The notes beneath the pieces were generated by a model. That model was not told the DNA's origin. It ran no database searches and saw only the letters and a list, made by a program, of their open reading frames with translations. The translations under genes were made by a program, and so were the position numbers. Shown here piece by piece: positions 1 to 8,677 of a DNA stretch of 64,000 nucleotides (position 1 is its first letter; each line of letters begins with the position of its first letter). Source of the DNA: Saccharospirillum sp043196875. GTDB taxonomy: Bacteria > Pseudomonadota > Gammaproteobacteria > Pseudomonadales > Natronospirillaceae. The stretch covers positions 123,010-187,009 of the forward strand of contig NZ_JBEBMX010000007.1 of assembly GCF_043196875.1 (NCBI RefSeq), written 5' to 3'.

Positions 1-479
1 AGGTTTCGGTCGTGTACGACTTGCCGATGGCGGAAATCGTTATGGATTTCTTCGATCGCCTGAAGTCGGTCAGTCGCGGTTTCGCATCCTTGGATTTCGC
101 TTTTGACCGCTTTGAAGCCGCCAACCTGACCCGTATGGATGTGCTGGTCAACGGCGATCGCGTCGACGCACTGGCGGTGATCATGCACCGTGAACACGTT
201 CAGCGTCGCGGCCGTACTCTCTGTGAAAAAATGAAGGAACTGATTCCTCGCCAGATGTACGACGTGGCCATTCAGGCTGCTGTCGGCAATCAGGTGGTGG
301 CTCGCAGTACCGTGAAAGCGTTGCGCAAAAACGTCACCGCCAAGTGTTATGGTGGTGACGTCAGCCGTAAGAAGAAACTGCTGCAACGTCAGAAGGAAGG
401 TAAGAAGCGTATGAAGCAGGTGGGATCGGTGACGATTCCGCAGGACGCTTTTCTTGCTGTACTTAAAGTCGATAGCTAA
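1..479 (+). CDS. lepA: Elongation factor 4 (LepA), C-terminal part
   Basis: The gene runs off the left edge; the open frame continues to base 3 without a start codon. The visible 159 or so residues are the C-terminal domain of LepA/EF4, the ribosome-bound GTPase that back-translocates stalled ribosomes. Recognisable stretches are DFFDRLKSVSRG, the VDALA segment, LIPRQMYD, STVKALRKNV and the very conserved basic tail KCYGGDVSRKKKLLQRQKEG, which is unique to LepA. The GTPase domain lies outside the window. It is followed after 14 bases by lepB, the usual lepA-lepB operon. Confidence 0.97.
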   Translation, partial: VSVVYDLPMAEIVMDFFDRLKSVSRGFASLDFAFDRFEAANLTRMDVLVNGDRVDALAVIMHREHVQRRGRTLCEKMKELIPRQMYDVAIQAAVGNQVVARSTVKALRKNVTAKCYGGDVSRKKKLLQRQKEGKKRMKQVGSVTIPQDAFLAVLKVDS

Positions 480-493
480 GGAAGTCGAAGCGG

Positions 494-1603
494 ATGAATG
501 TCATCGTCATATTTTGGGCCTGCCTGGCATTGACCCTGGGTCTGGCTGTGTTGACGCTGGTGCGTCACCGGGCGCGTTTGAGCGCTGTGGTTGAACGCAC
601 CGACTGGAACGAAGACGAACTGAAAGCGCTGTTCGAGCCGGGTTTGGATGAAAAAGGCCTGGGTTATTTGCTGTTGCTGATGTTGCTGTGGCTGGTGGTC
701 CAGACCATTCTGGCGAGCTTTGATTTCGCTCTGGTTATGGCTGCAGCCTGCCTGATGACTGGCCTGGTCTGGGCGGCCGATGTGTACTGGTTAAAGCCTT
801 ATCGTCACCGTGTTCTGGCCAATGCCGCCGCCAATATCGACGGTTTTGATGCCAAGCATCCGCCCATCACCACCGAGCCGGGCCTGATCGATAACAGCCG
901 GGCGTTCTTTCCAGTCTTGCTGGTCGTTTTTATATTGCGCAGCTTTATGTTCGAGCCGTTCAAGATTCCATCCGGCTCGATGAAACCGACGCTGGAAATC
1001 GGTGATTTTATTCTGGTCAACCGTTTTACCTACGGTTTGCGTATGCCGATCAGTAACGACATCGTTATTCCGATCAACGATCCGCAGCGCGGCGATGTAG
1101 TGGTTTTCCGGCCGCCGCACCTGCCCAATACCAACTATATTAAACGCGTTATCGGCGTGCCGGGCGATCGCATTCAATACGATTATGGCCGTCGTATTTT
1201 GACCTTGAATGGAGAGCCGGTGGAGCTGACCTTTGAGCGTCGGGTAACCGATGACGAAGGCCGTTATATTCGCTATACCGAACATCTGGATGAGAAGAAT
1301 CACGCCGTTTATCTGAATCAGGCCGGCCCCAGTCGACAACCCTACGAATGGTTGCCCAGTGAAGGCGTGGTGGTTCCTGAAGGTCACTATTTTGTGATGG
1401 GCGATAACCGCGATTCCAGTCTGGATGCGCGTTACTGGGAAGGTCTGCGTCGCGGCATGCAGGGCGACTTCAGTAACAGCGCTGACAACGCCTGGGGCTT
1501 TGTTGATGAGGATGAAATTCTCGGTCAGGCCGTTGGTATCTGGATGCACTGGCGGAACCTGCTTGATGGTCCCAGTTTCTCGCGTTTTGGTGGCATTGAT
1601 TAA
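494..1603 (+). CDS. lepB: Signal peptidase I
   Basis: Membrane serine protease that removes signal peptides from proteins exported by Sec or Tat. The 369-residue protein has hydrophobic segments near residues 3-23, 56-75 and 78-100, and another near 137-150, followed by the periplasmic catalytic domain. Box B, PSGSMKPTL, supplies the nucleophile Ser162; the general base is Lys217 in YIKRVIGVPGD; box E is GDNRDSSLDAR. The stretch between the Lys box and box E is long, as in other gammaproteobacterial LepB proteins. The ATG has an AAGGAAG ribosome binding site. It sits directly after lepA and before a DUF4845 gene and rnc, the order seen in Pseudomonas. Confidence 0.97.
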   Translation: MNVIVIFWACLALTLGLAVLTLVRHRARLSAVVERTDWNEDELKALFEPGLDEKGLGYLLLLMLLWLVVQTILASFDFALVMAAACLMTGLVWAADVYWLKPYRHRVLANAAANIDGFDAKHPPITTEPGLIDNSRAFFPVLLVVFILRSFMFEPFKIPSGSMKPTLEIGDFILVNRFTYGLRMPISNDIVIPINDPQRGDVVVFRPPHLPNTNYIKRVIGVPGDRIQYDYGRRILTLNGEPVELTFERRVTDDEGRYIRYTEHLDEKNHAVYLNQAGPSRQPYEWLPSEGVVVPEGHYFVMGDNRDSSLDARYWEGLRRGMQGDFSNSADNAWGFVDEDEILGQAVGIWMHWRNLLDGPSFSRFGGID

Positions 1604-1659
1604 TTGCCGTTGACGCTGCTTGGGTCTGGGTACAAAGGTCGCACCAGGAGTGGATTGCC

Positions 1660-2028
1660 ATGTTAATGCGAAGTCGCAAACAATCCGGAATGACCTTGTT
1701 CAGTCTGGTGTTAATCGCTCTGCTGATGGCCTTGGCAGCGCTATGGTTTGTTAAACTGGCCGGGCCTTATTGGCAACAGTTCAAACTGGATTCCAACCTA
1801 AGCCAGATGGCCGAAGAACTGCGTGGTCGGAATCCGACCGAGGCTGTTATTGAACGGCGCTTGCAGCGGTTTCTTCGCGCGGAAAATATCGACCTCGATC
1901 CGGCCACTATCATCCAGTTAAACCAGGACGATGCTTCATCGCGCCTGGTACTCGATTACGAAAAACGCATCGACATCCTTGGCAACATCGATGTCATCCT
2001 CAGCTTTCACGAAGAATACGGACTCTGA
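1660..2028 (+). CDS. DUF4845 single-pass membrane protein
   Basis: A 122-residue protein of the DUF4845 type commonly found between lepB and rnc. The N-terminus looks like a type IV pilin leader without a clear prepilin peptidase site: a short basic stretch (MRSRKQSG), then MTLFSLVLIALLMALAALWF as one membrane helix. The remaining 85 or so residues are predicted to lie outside the cytoplasm. No catalytic motif is visible and the function is unknown. The ATG at 1660 has an AGGAG ribosome binding site about 10 bases upstream; an in-frame ATG two codons later is also possible. Only three bases separate its stop from the rnc start. Confidence 0.85.
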   Translation: MLMRSRKQSGMTLFSLVLIALLMALAALWFVKLAGPYWQQFKLDSNLSQMAEELRGRNPTEAVIERRLQRFLRAENIDLDPATIIQLNQDDASSRLVLDYEKRIDILGNIDVILSFHEEYGL

Positions 2029-2031
2029 ACG

Positions 2032-2715
2032 GTGTCACTTGCACTCGACCGTCTGAGCCAACGGCTCGGTTATCGCTTTAACGATGAGGCCCTGTTGACG
2101 CAGGCGCTGACGCATCGCAGTTTTTCCCGCCAGAATAATGAGCGGTTGGAATTTCTCGGCGATGCCATTTTGAATTGCACCATCGCACAACAATTGTTCG
2201 AGCAATTTCCGCGCGCCAAAGAAGGTCAGTTATCGCGTTTGCGGGCGCATCTGGTGAAAGGTGAAACCCTGGCCGAGCTGGGTCGTGAATTCGATCTGGG
2301 TGATTGCCTGCGTTTGGGCAGCGGCGAGTTAAAAAGCGGTGGTTTTCGACGTGATTCCATTTTGGCCGATGCCGTCGAGGCTATCATTGGTGCCATCAGC
2401 CTGGACAGTTCGCTGGCCGAGGCTCAGGCGACGATTCAGCGCTGGTACCAAAACCGCTTGTCGGATCTGAACTTGACCGACAACATCAAAGACTCCAAAA
2501 CCCGGCTGCAGGAATTTTTGCAGTCGCGCAAAGCGCCATTACCGGTCTATCGTGTGACGGATGTCAGTGGTGAGGCGCATGACCAAACTTTTACTGTCGA
2601 CTGTGAAGTCGAAGGGCTGGAACAACCCACTGTGGGCGAGGGCAACAGCCGTCGTATCGCCGAACAGGAAGCAGCACGCGCTGCGCTTCAAGCCCTGGGA
2701 GAAACGATTAAGTGA
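2032..2715 (+). CDS. rnc: Ribonuclease III
   Basis: Double-strand-specific endoribonuclease for rRNA and mRNA processing. The 227-residue protein matches the family length. The catalytic domain carries the signature NERLEFLGDAIL (Glu40, Asp44) and the second metal-binding pair Asp113/Glu116 in LADAVEAIIGAI. A double-stranded-RNA-binding domain fills residues 153-224 (DSKTRLQEFLQSR to EQEAARAAL). The start is GTG with only a weak ribosome binding site, so translation is probably coupled to the gene before it. Its stop overlaps the era start as GTGA, the classic rnc-era pair. Confidence 0.97.
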   Translation: MSLALDRLSQRLGYRFNDEALLTQALTHRSFSRQNNERLEFLGDAILNCTIAQQLFEQFPRAKEGQLSRLRAHLVKGETLAELGREFDLGDCLRLGSGELKSGGFRRDSILADAVEAIIGAISLDSSLAEAQATIQRWYQNRLSDLNLTDNIKDSKTRLQEFLQSRKAPLPVYRVTDVSGEAHDQTFTVDCEVEGLEQPTVGEGNSRRIAEQEAARAALQALGETIK

Positions 2716-3620
2716 ATAACGATCCGGTTCAGACACGCTGCGGTTATGTCGCCATTGTTGGCCGACCCAACGTGGGTAAATCGACCCTGATGAACCACAT
2801 CCTCGGTCAGAAGGTGTCGATCACCTCGCGCAAGCCGCAAACCACGCGGCACCAGGTGTTAGGCATTCATACCGAGGGTGATACCCAGTTGGTGTTTGTT
2901 GATACGCCGGGCATGCATCGTCAGGAAGAGCGGGCCATTAACCGCCATATGAACCGCGCCGCCGATTCGGCGCTGGCTGATGTGGACGCCGTGGTATTGG
3001 TGGTCGATCGCACCGTCTGGACCGACGAAGATCAGTGGGTGCTGGATAAACTGAAACGCGTCAAAGCGCCGGTTGTTCTGGTCATCAACAAGGTCGATCA
3101 ACTCGACAATAAAAACGCCTTACTGCCGCATATTCAGATGTTGAGCCAGAGTTTCGAATTCGATGAAGTGGTGCCCTTGTCGGCGTTGCGCGGTCAAAAT
3201 CTCGATGCCCTGACCCAGACGCTGGCGGAGCGTTTGCCATACAGTGAGTTTTTCTACCCGGAAGATCAGATCACCGATCGCAGTGAACGCTTTATGGCGG
3301 CCGAACTGATTCGCGAAAAACTGATGCGTCAGCTCGGTGCCGAACTGCCTTATTCGATGGCGGTGGAAATTGAACAGTTCAAACACGACGGTTCGATTTT
3401 GCACATTCACGGCCTGATTCTGGTGGAGCGTCCGGGCCAGAAAAAAATCGTCATCGGTGATAAAGGCGCGCGCATCAAAAAGGTGGGTCACGATGCTCGC
3501 CTGGATATGGAACAGCTGTTCGATGCCAAGGTGATGCTCAATCTGTGGGTCAAGGTGAAAGGTGGCTGGGCCGATGATGATCGAGCGTTGAAGAGCCTGG
3601 GCTATCTTGAAGATCGATGA
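2712..3620 (+). CDS. era: GTPase Era
   Basis: Essential GTPase that binds the 3' end of 16S rRNA and helps assemble the 30S subunit. In the 302-residue protein the GTPase domain has G1 GRPNVGKS (17-24), G3 DTPG (64-67) and G4 NKVD (126-129). The C-terminal KH RNA-binding domain contains the GDKGARIKKVG loop. The start is GTG, overlapping the rnc stop by four bases, and the stop overlaps recO as ATGA, so rnc, era and recO are likely translated in a chain. Confidence 0.97.
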   Translation: MNNDPVQTRCGYVAIVGRPNVGKSTLMNHILGQKVSITSRKPQTTRHQVLGIHTEGDTQLVFVDTPGMHRQEERAINRHMNRAADSALADVDAVVLVVDRTVWTDEDQWVLDKLKRVKAPVVLVINKVDQLDNKNALLPHIQMLSQSFEFDEVVPLSALRGQNLDALTQTLAERLPYSEFFYPEDQITDRSERFMAAELIREKLMRQLGAELPYSMAVEIEQFKHDGSILHIHGLILVERPGQKKIVIGDKGARIKKVGHDARLDMEQLFDAKVMLNLWVKVKGGWADDDRALKSLGYLEDR

Positions 3621-4321
3621 AACCGCGTCGCGCGCCCGACCAGCCGGCCTTTGTGCTGCACGCGCGACCTTATCGCGAACATCACTGGCTGGTTGAACTG
3701 CTCACTCCGGATCAGGGGCGACTGCGAGCGGTGGCACGCGACCCGCGTCCGGAAACCTTCCGCCGTTTGCGCATCCGCCTGAGTGGTCAAACTGAACTGA
3801 AGCGTCTGGACGACTGGCAATACGTCGAGCCGTTTCGCCTCGGTCAGGGCGCTGCCTTGTTGCAGGCGTTCTATCTGAACGAACTCTGTGTGCGGCTGGT
3901 GCCTCCCTTCCAGGCCGGCGATACTTTTTTTGGTGTCTACGCCAGTTCGTTATTGTCTCTGGCCGATCCGGCACGACAAAATCCGACACTGCGTTTTTTC
4001 GAGCGCCGCTTGCTTGAGTGGGTCGGTGCCGGTATTGATTATCGGCAGACCCTCGATAGCGGAGACTGGATTGTCGCCGACCACGACTATCGATTTGACC
4101 CGGCACTGGGTTTTTGCGCGCGCGGTAATGGACGTCAGATTCCCGGTCAGGCGATCCTTGCCATGGCGGAGAACGACTGGATGAACCCCCTGGCGCAGCG
4201 TTGGGGCGAGGCCGTACATGGCGCTCGTCTGGATCATCTTTTGGAAGGTCGCGCTCTGCTCAGTCGACAGTGGCTGAAGGCAGCGCAAGCAGGTACGGGC
4301 GCGGATAAGAGGCAGGCATGA
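3617..4321 (+). CDS. recO: DNA repair protein RecO
   Basis: RecFOR-pathway protein that helps RecA load onto single-stranded DNA coated with SSB. The 234 residues match the family: an N-terminal OB-fold (FVLHARPYREHHWLVELLTPDQGRLRAVARDPR) followed by a helical domain with AFYLNELCVRLVPP. The CxxC-type zinc cluster of some RecO proteins is not present, as is usual in gammaproteobacteria. It overlaps era upstream and acpS downstream by four bases each. The usual neighbour pdxJ is not found between recO and acpS. Confidence 0.93.
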   Translation: MKPRRAPDQPAFVLHARPYREHHWLVELLTPDQGRLRAVARDPRPETFRRLRIRLSGQTELKRLDDWQYVEPFRLGQGAALLQAFYLNELCVRLVPPFQAGDTFFGVYASSLLSLADPARQNPTLRFFERRLLEWVGAGIDYRQTLDSGDWIVADHDYRFDPALGFCARGNGRQIPGQAILAMAENDWMNPLAQRWGEAVHGARLDHLLEGRALLSRQWLKAAQAGTGADKRQA

Positions 4322-4695
4322 TTCGAGGCATTGGCACAGACATCGTCGATATTGAACGCATTCAGGCGGTGCTGGAGCGTCAGGGTGAGCGCTTCGTGCA
4401 ACGCATTCTGACGCCGGCAGAGCAGGCTGAATATCAACGTCGCGGAGCGCCAGTGAAGTTTCTGGCCAATCGTTTTGCCGGTAAAGAAGCGGTGGCCAAA
4501 GCACTTGGTACCGGAATTGCGGACGGAGTGACGTTTCAGCAGATCGAGATTCTGCCCGGTGAACGTGGCGCGCCGGAAGTGCAGTTAAGCGGTCGTGCTG
4601 CGCAGATCGGCCGGTCGGATCAGCTGTTGCTCAGCCTGACCGATGAACGTCGTTCTGTGGTGGCCTTCGCGGTACTGCAGCAGGCCCCGCTTTAA
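4318..4695 (+). CDS. acpS: Holo-[acyl-carrier-protein] synthase
   Basis: Transfers the 4'-phosphopantetheine arm of coenzyme A to apo-acyl carrier protein, a step required for fatty acid synthesis. The 125 residues match AcpS length. Magnesium ligands are Asp8 in GIGTDIVDIERI and Glu57 in FAGKEAVAKALGTG. The ATG overlaps the recO stop (ATGA). The stop codon shares the palindrome TTAA at 4692-4695 with the stop of the convergent gacS gene. Confidence 0.96.
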   Translation: MIRGIGTDIVDIERIQAVLERQGERFVQRILTPAEQAEYQRRGAPVKFLANRFAGKEAVAKALGTGIADGVTFQQIEILPGERGAPEVQLSGRAAQIGRSDQLLLSLTDERRSVVAFAVLQQAPL

Positions 4696-7526
4696 CCCGT
4701 TCGACGCTTGACTGGGGCCGTGGGTGCGATGGCATCGAACTGCCCGGACCAATCGGTGTGCGCCGCCCAATGTTGCAATTCAATCAGGGCGTTCAGCAGT
4801 AAGCTCATGGCTTCATCCAGACGGTCGTACTGACCTTGCTTAAGCAGCACCTCGGTGTGACGAGCGGTTTGTTGAACGCGCGGCACACCGCAATAGTGGG
4901 TCGCACCATGCAGCCGGTGCACTTCCTCGAGCAGGGCTTTGTAGTCGCCCTGTTCATGCAGTTGCTGCAGGCGCTGGCGGTCCGTTTCCAGATTCCCAAT
5001 CAGCATGGCAAACATGTCTTTGGCCAGATCGAGTTTGCCGCTGGCGCGCTCCAGGCCTAGCGGCAGATCGATGATGGTGGCGCCCTGCAGCGCAGCGTGA
5101 TCAATTTCCTGAGGCACATCATCATCCGGCAGGCGGACGGTGGTGCCGTCTTCAGTCGCCAATTCGGTTAAACCGGTCCACTTGAACAGGGTCCGTTGCA
5201 ACTGGTCTTCGTCGATGGGTTTGGTCAGATAGTCGTCCATGCCGCTGTCGAGCATGGCCTGGCGCTCTTCGGCCAGGGCGTGCGCGGTTAAGGCGATGAT
5301 CGGAATATGGCGCATCGGTGCTTCTTGCTGACGGATGCGTCGGGTGGCTTCCAAGCCGTCGATGCCGGGCATCTGGATGTCCATAAACACCAGGTCGTAT
5401 TCGGTCCCGCGCAGCGCATCCAGAGCGTCTTCACCACTGGCCACGCCATCGACTTTAACCCCCAGGCTGGTGAGCAGCGTCACGATCAGTTTCAGATTGG
5501 CGGCGTTGTCATCCACCGCCAGCACACGAGCTGAGGCGTGGTGGCGGGTTTTGCTGCTGCTGTCGCCGGTGTCTGCAAACTGGTCCGGACGCAACACCTG
5601 CAGCAGGGCCTGATAGAGCTGAATGTCGCGGATGGGTTTGGACAGATAGTGTTTGGCACCCTGTTCGATTAACTGATGGCGGATGTCGCGGTCCTGATTG
5701 CTGCCCAGTACCAGTGTCGGGCATTGCCAGTGTCGTTCCAGGTGCACTATCTGGCGGTACAGTTGATCGCCGGGCGTTTGGCCGCTGACATCGATCAGCG
5801 CCAGATCCGGACGTTGGGCGTCGTCTTGTTCCAGCCGCGCCATCAACTCATCCAGCGATGCCATATCGAGGCAGTTCATGCCCCATTTCTCGGCTTCGTG
5901 GCGCAGCGCCAGGCGCGACATTTCGCGCTCTTCGACAAGCGCCAGGGTATAGCCGGCCAAGGCATCCTGACGCGGCGGTTGCTGGCTCTCCGGTGCCACC
6001 TGAGCCTTGATGCTGAACCAGAAGGTGGCGCCTTCGCCTTTACTGCTTTCCAGACCGATATCGCCGCCCATCTGCTCAACCAGTCGTTTGGAGATCACCA
6101 GGCCCAGGCCGGTACCGCCGAACTCGCGCGCAGTGGATGAATCGGCCTGGGCAAACGCCTGGAATAAGGCTTTCTGTTCCGAGCGCGACAGGCCGATGCC
6201 AGTGTCGGTTACGCTGATGCGCACCGTCAGTTTGTCACCTTGCGCCTGCTCGACCATGGTGCGTACCACAATGCTGCCGGTGGGGGTGAATTTGATGGCG
6301 TTGCTGACCAGGTTGGTGAGCACCTGCTTCAGCCGCAGCGGGTCAGTGATCACCTGTTCCGGCACATCGGCATAAAACAGCGACACCACTTCCAGCTGTT
6401 TGGCCTGAGAGGCGGGCGCCAGCATCACCAGGACGTCTTCGATGGTTTCGTGCAGGTTGGTGGAGCGGTTATCGAGCATCAGTTTGCCCGCCTCGATCTT
6501 ACAGAAGTCGAGGACGTCATTGATGATGGTCAGCAGTCCCTGGGAAGACGACAGGATGGTGGACACATAGTCGTCCTGTTTTTGCGTCAGGTTGGACTTG
6601 GTCAGCAGTCGGGCGAAACCAATGATGCCGTTCAGCGGCGTGCGAATTTCGTGACTCATATTGGCCAGGAATTCGGTCTTTACCTGGTTGGCCTGTTGCG
6701 CTTCGCGCCGCGCCATATCCAGCTCAATGTTCTGGATTTCGATGGTTTCCAAGGTCTCACGCAGATCCTGAGTGGCCTGATCGACGTTGGACTGCATTTC
6801 CTCGTAGGCTTCTTTGAGCGTACTGGCCATGGCGTTGATGCCGCTTTCCAGTTCACGCAGCTCACCGCTGGCATTTTCTTCAATGCGCGCGTCCAGGTTG
6901 CCTTCGCGAATGGCATCGACGGTATCGATCATATTATGCACTGGCCGGCTGATTTCCCGGCTCAACCAGAACGCCAGACCGGAAACGGCGAGCAGTCCAC
7001 CCAGCAAAATAATGCTGTTGATCAGGATGGCGCGGTAATGGGCCACCCGGGTATTGGCGTAGTCGAACTCGACTTCCAGCCAGCCTAAGGGCGCTGAGGT
7101 GGCGACCCGCAATTGCAAGTCAGACACCTGCTGGACCGGTACCAGATAACGCTTGGTTTCGTTGGAATCGAAGGTCGATAAGCGATCAGTTTCAAGAATG
7201 GGGTAAGGATAGGCCGGGCCGACCATGGACGGACCCGAATGCAGGGTTTCGCTGCCAAAACGGTCGAACAGTCGAACTGAGCGGGCGTCGCGTTCATCCA
7301 GGGCGCGGCGCAGCAGGGCCTGAATCAACTCGCTGTTGTCGTTAGCCAGCGGCATGACCAGGCCATCGGCAAGGCGCTGTACCGCCGTTTCAGTGCGTTG
7401 AGCAAAAGCCTGGCGCTGTTGTTTCAGGTCGCCCTGGGTAAACCAGGAAGTAAAGGCGATGCCCAGTACCACCGCAGGTGCCAGAGCAATAAAGAGGATG
7501 CGATTCTGCAGACCGGAAGCGCGCAT
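4692..7526 (-). CDS. gacS: Hybrid sensor histidine kinase GacS/BarA
   Basis: Membrane sensor kinase expected to phosphorylate a GacA/UvrY-type regulator and so control RsmA/CsrA-dependent behaviour; the partner is not in this window. Order in the 944 residues: membrane helix about 8-28, periplasmic sensor 29-163, second helix 168-188, HAMP 188-242, coiled coil, HisKA with His292 in SHEIRTPLNG, ATPase with N-box Asn409 and G-boxes DTGIG and GGTGLGL, a first receiver (about 525-645), a second receiver with phospho-acceptor Asp716 and Lys769, and an Hpt domain with His873 in HRLHGATHYCG. In the first receiver the usual acidic pair is Glu532/Glu533 rather than Asp-Asp, so it may be weakened. Encoded opposite to its neighbours and close to cysM-relA-mazG, as in Pseudomonas. 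Confidence 0.95.
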   Translation of the reverse strand: MRASGLQNRILFIALAPAVVLGIAFTSWFTQGDLKQQRQAFAQRTETAVQRLADGLVMPLANDNSELIQALLRRALDERDARSVRLFDRFGSETLHSGPSMVGPAYPYPILETDRLSTFDSNETKRYLVPVQQVSDLQLRVATSAPLGWLEVEFDYANTRVAHYRAILINSIILLGGLLAVSGLAFWLSREISRPVHNMIDTVDAIREGNLDARIEENASGELRELESGINAMASTLKEAYEEMQSNVDQATQDLRETLETIEIQNIELDMARREAQQANQVKTEFLANMSHEIRTPLNGIIGFARLLTKSNLTQKQDDYVSTILSSSQGLLTIINDVLDFCKIEAGKLMLDNRSTNLHETIEDVLVMLAPASQAKQLEVVSLFYADVPEQVITDPLRLKQVLTNLVSNAIKFTPTGSIVVRTMVEQAQGDKLTVRISVTDTGIGLSRSEQKALFQAFAQADSSTAREFGGTGLGLVISKRLVEQMGGDIGLESSKGEGATFWFSIKAQVAPESQQPPRQDALAGYTLALVEEREMSRLALRHEAEKWGMNCLDMASLDELMARLEQDDAQRPDLALIDVSGQTPGDQLYRQIVHLERHWQCPTLVLGSNQDRDIRHQLIEQGAKHYLSKPIRDIQLYQALLQVLRPDQFADTGDSSSKTRHHASARVLAVDDNAANLKLIVTLLTSLGVKVDGVASGEDALDALRGTEYDLVFMDIQMPGIDGLEATRRIRQQEAPMRHIPIIALTAHALAEERQAMLDSGMDDYLTKPIDEDQLQRTLFKWTGLTELATEDGTTVRLPDDDVPQEIDHAALQGATIIDLPLGLERASGKLDLAKDMFAMLIGNLETDRQRLQQLHEQGDYKALLEEVHRLHGATHYCGVPRVQQTARHTEVLLKQGQYDRLDEAMSLLLNALIELQHWAAHTDWSGQFDAIAPTAPVKRRTG

Positions 7527-7707
7527 GACAAAGACCCGAATTAACGTAAAGAGACTGTAATCCCGGTCGCACGGGGGGTCAATCAGCCCGCTGACACCTC
7601 ATCCATGGGGATGCGAAACCAGCCTAAGCTTGATTCGTGAGGACGACCTTAGGTTTGCTACTGAATAGGCAGTATTATAGGCGCACCAAAAACGTCAGGA
7701 GGCCAGT

Positions 7708-8601
7708 ATGCCGTCTTACCCGACGATCGAAGATTTTGTCGGTAACACCCCTCTGGTCCGTTTGCAGCGCATGGGCGCAGGCGGAACCAACACCATCCTG
7801 CTCAAGCTTGAAGGTAACAATCCGGCGGGTTCGGTCAAAGATCGTCCGGCCATGAGCATGATTCAGCGCGCCGAGGCGCGGGGTGATATCCAGGCCGGCG
7901 ATACCCTGATCGAAGCCACCAGTGGCAATACCGGTATTGCACTGGCGATGGCGGCCGCTATCAAGGGTTATCGCATGGTGTTGATCATGCCGGAGAACCT
8001 CAGCGAGGAACGCCGCGCCAGCATGCGGGCCTACGGTGCGCAGATCATCAGCGTGACCCAGGAGCAGGGCATGGAATACGCCCGCGACCTGGCATTGCAA
8101 ATGCAAAGCGAAGGCCGGGGGCTGGTGCTGGATCAGTTCTCAAATGCCGATAACCCGCGCGCGCACTACGAAACAACAGGCCCGGAAATCTGGCGCGACA
8201 CCCAGGGCGAGGTGACCCATTTTGTGTCATCCATGGGCACCACTGGCACCATCATGGGGGTATCGCGCTATCTGAAAGAGCAGAATCCGGAGGTTCAGGT
8301 GGTTGGCCTGCAACCCAGTGAAGGCTCTCAGATTCCCGGTATCCGGCGTTGGCCCGAGGCTTATCTGCCGAAGATTTTTGATGCCAGCCGGGTGGATCGG
8401 GTGCTCGACATCGACCAGCGCGAGGCCGAAGACACCATGCGCCGTCTGGCTGCGGAAGAAGGCATCTTTGCCGGGGTATCATCCGGTGGCTCGGTGGCCG
8501 GGGCCTTGCGCCTGGCTGAGGAGGTTGAAAATGCCGTTATCGTCGCTATTGTCTGCGACCGGGGAGATCGCTACCTCTCCACCGGCGTGTTTTCGGGATA
8601 A
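7708..8601 (+). CDS. cysM: O-acetylserine sulfhydrylase B (cysteine synthase CysM)
   Basis: Pyridoxal-phosphate enzyme that makes cysteine from O-acetylserine and sulfide or thiosulfate. The cofactor lysine is Lys44 in KLEGNNPAGSVKDRPA, the form typical of CysM rather than CysK. The substrate loop TSGNTG is at 71-76, and the phosphate-binding glycines are probably in SSMGTTGTIMG. The 297 residues match CysM (CysK is longer). The ATG has a strong AGGAGG ribosome binding site. It lies between the divergent gacS and relA; the rlmD gene usually found between cysM and relA is absent. Confidence 0.95.
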   Translation: MPSYPTIEDFVGNTPLVRLQRMGAGGTNTILLKLEGNNPAGSVKDRPAMSMIQRAEARGDIQAGDTLIEATSGNTGIALAMAAAIKGYRMVLIMPENLSEERRASMRAYGAQIISVTQEQGMEYARDLALQMQSEGRGLVLDQFSNADNPRAHYETTGPEIWRDTQGEVTHFVSSMGTTGTIMGVSRYLKEQNPEVQVVGLQPSEGSQIPGIRRWPEAYLPKIFDASRVDRVLDIDQREAEDTMRRLAAEEGIFAGVSSGGSVAGALRLAEEVENAVIVAIVCDRGDRYLSTGVFSG

Positions 8602-8607
8602 ATTGCC

Positions 8608-8633
8608 GCGGCCGGGGTTAATGGCCCGGCCGC
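8608..8633 (+). terminator. GC-rich hairpin after cysM
   Basis: A perfect 9-bp stem (GCGGCCGGG / CCCGGCCGC) with an 8-base loop lies just after the cysM stop. There is no run of T after it, so a rho-independent terminator is not proven; it could instead protect the 3' end or attenuate read-through into relA. Confidence 0.4.
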
Positions 8634-8677
8634 CGGTTCGAATCGGTCGGATTCGGACACAAAAAAAAGAGACCTAG

